From: Kribbella capetownensis
GTDB taxonomy: Bacteria; Actinomycetota; Actinomycetes; Propionibacteriales; Kribbellaceae
Assembly: GCF_004331485.1 (NCBI RefSeq)
Contig: NZ_SJKD01000002.1
Coordinates: 372,001-436,000 of the forward strand
Reading direction: 5' to 3'
DNA: 64,000 nt
The notes under the pieces were generated by a model. That model had not been told where the DNA came from. It made no database searches and worked only from the letters and a program-made list of their open reading frames with translations. The translations under genes were made by a program, and so were the position numbers. This document shows positions 60,792 through 64,000 of the stretch, piece after piece. Numbering within the stretch: the stretch's first letter is position 1; each line of letters starts with the position of its first letter.

Positions 60792-61553
60792 CTACCGGGC
60801 CAGCCAGCCACCGTCGACCGCGAGCACGTGCCCGTTGACGTAGTCGGCCGCCGCCGAAGCCAGGAAGACCGCGGCGCCGACCAGGTCCTCCGCCCGCCCC
60901 CAGCGGCCGGCCGGGATGCGCTCCCGGATGGCGGCGTCGCGGGCAGGGTCCGCGCGCAGCTCGGTGGTGTTGTCGGTACTGATGTAGCCGGGTGCGATCG
61001 CGTTCACCTGAACCCCGGCCGGACCCCATTCGTTGGCCAGTGCCCGGGTCAGTCCCGCGACCGCGTGCTTACTGGCAGTGTAGGCCGGAACCCTGACCCC
61101 GCCCTGGAAACTCAGCAGCGAGGCGATCGTGACGATCTTGCCGGTACGCCGTTCGGCCATCGCGGCACCGATCGGCCGGGTCACGGCCCAGGTGGAGTTG
61201 AGGTTCACGTCGATCACGTGCCGCCAGTCGGCGGTGCTGGTCTCGGCCGCCGGCCCGCGCCGGATCGTTCCCGCATTGTTGACCAGGATGTCGATCCGCC
61301 GCGTCCGCGCCAGCTCGATCGCGGTCGCCTCCACCGCGTCCGGATCGGCGAAGTCGGCGATGACGACCGTCGCCTCACCGCCGCCGTTCTGCTTGATCGC
61401 TTCGAGCGTGTCCTCGAGCGCGGCGTCGCGCGCCATCAGGATCAGGTCGGCGCCGGCCGCGGCGTACCCGGCCGCGATCGCCGCCCCGATACCCCGCCGG
61501 GCTCCGGTGACGAGCGCCGTACGCCCGCGGAGGCTGAACGGGTCAGCCGTCAC
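60792..61553 (-). CDS. kduD: 2-dehydro-3-deoxy-D-gluconate 5-dehydrogenase (KduD)
   Basis: This 253-residue classical SDR has a TGxxxGIG motif (VTGARRGIGAAI), the NNAG motif (ILVNNAGTI), a catalytic Ser (IASLLSFQGG) and YxxxK (YTASKHAVAG). The C-terminal PGYISTDNTTELRADPAR is typical of KduD. It reduces or oxidises 2,5-diketo-3-deoxygluconate in the catabolism of unsaturated uronates derived from pectin or glycosaminoglycans. It begins with a GTG overlapping the kduI stop by 4 bp. Confidence 0.92.
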   Translation of the reverse strand: MTADPFSLRGRTALVTGARRGIGAAIAAGYAAAGADLILMARDAALEDTLEAIKQNGGGEATVVIADFADPDAVEATAIELARTRRIDILVNNAGTIRRGPAAETSTADWRHVIDVNLNSTWAVTRPIGAAMAERRTGKIVTIASLLSFQGGVRVPAYTASKHAVAGLTRALANEWGPAGVQVNAIAPGYISTDNTTELRADPARDAAIRERIPAGRWGRAEDLVGAAVFLASAAADYVNGHVLAVDGGWLAR

Positions 61554-62386
61554 CGCAGCTCCCGGACGTCGACGCCGTCCATGTCCCCGAACGCCTGGTT
61601 CTCGCCCGCCATCGCCCACACGAAGCTGTACGACGAGGTGCCCGCGCCGGAGTGGATCGACCAGCTGGGCGAGATGATCACCTGGCGATCCGCAACCAGC
61701 AGATGCCGGGTCTCGTCGGGTTCGCCGAGCAGGTGGACGATCCGCTCGGTCTCGGGCAGCCCGAAGTACAGATAGCACTCGGTCCGACGGTCGTGCGTGT
61801 GCGCGGGCATCGTGTTCCAGGTGCTCCCGGCGTGCAGCGTGGTGACGCCGAGCACGATCTGGCAGCTGCGGACGCCGTCGGCGTGGATGTACTGGTCGAT
61901 CGTGCGGCGGTTCGCGGTCTGCTGGTCGCCGAGTTCGAGCCGGTTGCCTTCACCGGGATTGACCAACGTGGTCGGGAACTCGGTGTGGGCGGCGGCCGAG
62001 AACAGGTAGAACGCCGCGTCCGAGCCCTCGAAGACGACCTCGCGAGCCCCGCGGCCGGCGTACAGGCAGGCTCCGGTCGGCAGCTCGTACTTCGTGCCGT
62101 CCGCGGTGACCGTGCCCGGACCGCCGACGTTGACGATGCCGGCCTCGCGGCGTTCGAGGAAGTACTCGCTGCGCAGCTCCGGCCAGGTGCCGAGCGTCAG
62201 TGGACCGTTCGCGGGGCGGGCGCCGGCCAGCACGATCCGGTCGTGGTGGGTGAGCACCGCGGTGATCGTGCCGGGCGTGAACAGGTTGTCGACGAGGTAG
62301 TGCGAGCGCAGGGCGGCGGTGTCGAAGCCGGGCACCTGATCGGGGTGGGTGGCATGCCTGATGTGGAGGGGCGGCTGAGCATTCAC
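61550..62386 (-). CDS. kduI: 5-dehydro-4-deoxy-D-glucuronate isomerase (KduI)
   Basis: This 278-residue double-cupin enzyme has the expected length. Metal-ligand His and Glu are in MPAHTHDRRTECYLYF near residue 195 and the later SIHSGAGTSSYSFVWAM. It isomerises 4-deoxy-L-threo-5-hexosulose uronate, upstream of KduD. It starts at a GTG for which no ribosome-binding site exists. The promoter with TTGACA at 62421-62416 (minus strand) would start transcription at about 62387, making a leaderless mRNA. First gene of the kduI-kduD-iclR operon. Confidence 0.94.
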   Translation of the reverse strand: MNAQPPLHIRHATHPDQVPGFDTAALRSHYLVDNLFTPGTITAVLTHHDRIVLAGARPANGPLTLGTWPELRSEYFLERREAGIVNVGGPGTVTADGTKYELPTGACLYAGRGAREVVFEGSDAAFYLFSAAAHTEFPTTLVNPGEGNRLELGDQQTANRRTIDQYIHADGVRSCQIVLGVTTLHAGSTWNTMPAHTHDRRTECYLYFGLPETERIVHLLGEPDETRHLLVADRQVIISPSWSIHSGAGTSSYSFVWAMAGENQAFGDMDGVDVRELR

Positions 62387-62500
62387 GGAACTAGGTTCTA
62401 ATCGACGGAACCTCCTGTCAACCGTGGAACCGGACCGAGAAAGGTTCCAGGTTCCGTGTCTTGACACCAAGTTCTGTTCAGTGGAACCTTTCCAGTCACT
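62383..62500. promoter_or_regulatory. divergent kduI / SSS-symporter promoter with GGAAC operator array
   Basis: The 141-bp gap holds at least seven GGAAC/GTTCC half-sites. TGGAA-cct-TTCCA (62482-62494) matches the IclR-type operator form, GAAC-tag-GTTC lies at 62388-62398, and TGGAACC...GGTTCCA spans 62425-62449. TTGACA boxes point both ways (62461-62466 plus; 62421-62416 minus). Each is followed after 17 bp by the same GAACCT hexamer inside an operator, so the regulator should block both -10 regions. The regulator is presumably the IclR protein of this operon. Confidence 0.7.
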
Positions 62501-62527
62501 CGCCCATCGCCCCTGGGAGGATCTCTG

Positions 62528-64000
62528 ATGACCGCACTGGACTGGACGGTCCTGGTCGGCTATTTCGTGCTGATGGTGCTGATCGGGGTCTGGTCGCGCA
62601 CCAAGATCAAAACGGTCGTCGACTACTTCACGACCGGTGGCCGGATCCCGTGGTGGCTGTCCGGCATCTCGCACCACATGTCCGGCTACAGCGCGGTCAT
62701 GTTCGTCGCCTTCGCCGCGGTCGCCTACAGCTACGGCATCACCGTCTACGTCTGGTGGGCGGTGTCGATCGGGGTCGGCGTCGGCATCGGCGCGTTCCTG
62801 TTCGCCGCCCGCTGGAACCGATTGCGCTCCAAACACGGCGTCGTCTCACCACTGGAGTACCTGGCCCGCCGCTACAACCTGCCGACCCAGCAGGCGCTCG
62901 CGTACTCCGGTGCCGCGCTGAAGGTTGTCGACATCGCGTCGAAGTGGGTGGCGATCGCCGTACTGCTGAACGGATTCACCGGCGTACCGATGCGGTGGGG
63001 GATCCTGCTCACCGGCGTGGTCACGATGCTGTACGCGACGCTCGGTGGGCTGTGGGCCGACGTACTCACCGACTTCGGGCAGTTCGTCATCCAGTTCGCG
63101 GCCGGCATCGCGATGTTCGTCGGCGTGATGGCGCACCTGGACGGCGTACCGACGCTGTGGAAGATGTGGGACCAGTTGCCGGCCGGCCACGGTGACGCGC
63201 TGAACGGGCCCTACACCCCGATCTTCCTGATCGCGTTCCTGTTCATCAAGACGTTCGAGTACAACGGCGGCATGTGGAACCTGGCGCAGCGGTACATGGC
63301 CGCGCCGTCCGGGTCCGAGGCCAAGCGGTCCGCGCTGCTGTCGTCGGTGCTGTGGCTGGTCTGGCCGCTGATCCTGTTCATCCCGATGTGCGCCGCGCCG
63401 CTGCTGGTCCACCCGGGCAAGCCGGAGCAGTCGTACGTCGAACTGGCGCAACTGCTGCTGCCGACCGGACTGATCGGGCTGGTGCTGGCTGGGTTCTTCT
63501 CGCACACGATGGCGATGGTGGCCTCGGACGCGAACGTGATCTCGTCCGTGATCACCCGCGATTTGGCGCCGGTGCTGGTGCCGAAGGTGCGCCGGCTGAC
63601 CGATGCCGGGGCGCTGAAGTTCGCGCGGATCACGACGTTCACGTTCGTCACGCTGAGCATGCTGATCGCGATCGCGACCAACGGTGAAGGTGTGGTGCTG
63701 AAGATCGTCGTCGACCTGGTCGCCGCGACCATGGGGCCGATCTCGATCCCGCTGATGCTCGGTCTGCTGCCGTGGTTCCGGCGCTGCGGGGCGCGGGCCG
63801 CGCTGGCGTCGTGGGCGATCGGACTGGTGGTCTGGGCGATCGTGAAGTGGGGCCTCGACTCCACCGACACCACCCTGGTCGTCGCGTTGCCGCTGGCAAC
63901 TTCCTTGGTCGTGTACGTCGGCCTCGGGCTGCTGCTGCCGGAGCGTCGTACCGACGTGGACGAGCTGGTTTCGTCGCTGGACACCGACCCCGACGACCTC
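62528..64000 (+). CDS. sodium:solute symporter (SSS), partial, probable uronate importer
   Basis: The gene runs off the right edge after 491 codons without a stop. The protein begins ALDWTVLVGYFVLMVLIGVW and has about 12 membrane helices in the visible part. SSS features include VVDYFTTGGRIPWWLSGISH near residue 32 and LAGFFSHTMAMVASDANVIS near residue 320. ATG 62528 follows GGGAGGATCTCTG. Divergent placement from kduI and a common operator region suggest it imports unsaturated or free uronates derived from pectin-like polymers. The substrate is inference. Confidence 0.9.
   Translation, partial: MTALDWTVLVGYFVLMVLIGVWSRTKIKTVVDYFTTGGRIPWWLSGISHHMSGYSAVMFVAFAAVAYSYGITVYVWWAVSIGVGVGIGAFLFAARWNRLRSKHGVVSPLEYLARRYNLPTQQALAYSGAALKVVDIASKWVAIAVLLNGFTGVPMRWGILLTGVVTMLYATLGGLWADVLTDFGQFVIQFAAGIAMFVGVMAHLDGVPTLWKMWDQLPAGHGDALNGPYTPIFLIAFLFIKTFEYNGGMWNLAQRYMAAPSGSEAKRSALLSSVLWLVWPLILFIPMCAAPLLVHPGKPEQSYVELAQLLLPTGLIGLVLAGFFSHTMAMVASDANVISSVITRDLAPVLVPKVRRLTDAGALKFARITTFTFVTLSMLIAIATNGEGVVLKIVVDLVAATMGPISIPLMLGLLPWFRRCGARAALASWAIGLVVWAIVKWGLDSTDTTLVVALPLATSLVVYVGLGLLLPERRTDVDELVSSLDTDPDDL

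Overview
The window is chromosomal DNA of a high-GC Gram-positive bacterium. Strong G/C preference at third codon positions, frequent GTG/TTG starts, an AfsR/SARP regulator, Tat leaders, SigE-family sigma factor and the order leuS - degV - comEA - comEC - holA - rpsT - lepA all point to an actinomycete. Gene content resembles Kribbella/Nocardioidaceae; that genus-level guess is inference. No rRNA, tRNA, CRISPR array, insertion sequence or prophage is visible.

Layout. 1-8.2 kb: end of a DrrAB-type ABC exporter, an AfsR-like STAND regulator, a LysR/cupin divergent pair, a DUF1801 protein and an epimerase/TetR operon. 8.2-11.2 kb: a patch with three decayed genes, VOC and NUDIX genes, and a Fic/XRE toxin-antitoxin-like pair with a perfect 18-bp inverted repeat. 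11.2-13.1 kb: an unusual three-gene operon (cysteine-rich double-psi-beta-barrel protein, Tat-exported protein, MauE-like redox membrane protein). 13.3-17.9 kb: a yybP-ykoY-type Mn riboswitch with its TerC gene, an MFS exporter, an SDR relative lacking the YxxxK pair and a phosphotransferase. 18.2-23.9 kb: a CUT1-type sugar ABC transporter followed by a broken GH95 fucosidase-family gene, then an iron-box-controlled siderophore-binding lipoprotein.

24-34.9 kb: housekeeping-type single genes plus a sugar-oxidation cluster (SSS symporter, small membrane protein, Tat-exported accessory subunit, GMC oxidoreductase with a ferredoxin-like Cys quartet) and a PhyH/AraC pair. 34.9-57 kb: the conserved translation/competence backbone. 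leuS is preceded by a leucine leader peptide and a terminator, i.e. an attenuator. Accessory insertions here include yjbQ-like, XRE-NB-ARC-TPR, PNPOx, isochorismatase, SRPBCC, a secreted subtilase, a SigE-type sigma factor with its membrane partner, and a kinase. 57-60 kb: an APH(6)-like kinase, a MOSC protein and an MFS transporter. 60-64 kb: kduI-kduD-iclR divergent from an SSS symporter, i.e. uptake and catabolism of unsaturated uronates from pectin-like polymers, under a symmetric promoter rich in GGAACC half-sites.

A recurring theme is gene decay by internal deletion. At least five former genes (GNAT, NDH-like oxidoreductase, PQQ sugar dehydrogenase, a second GNAT, GH95) survive as recognisable ends joined out of frame, and a further GNAT has lost its 5' end.
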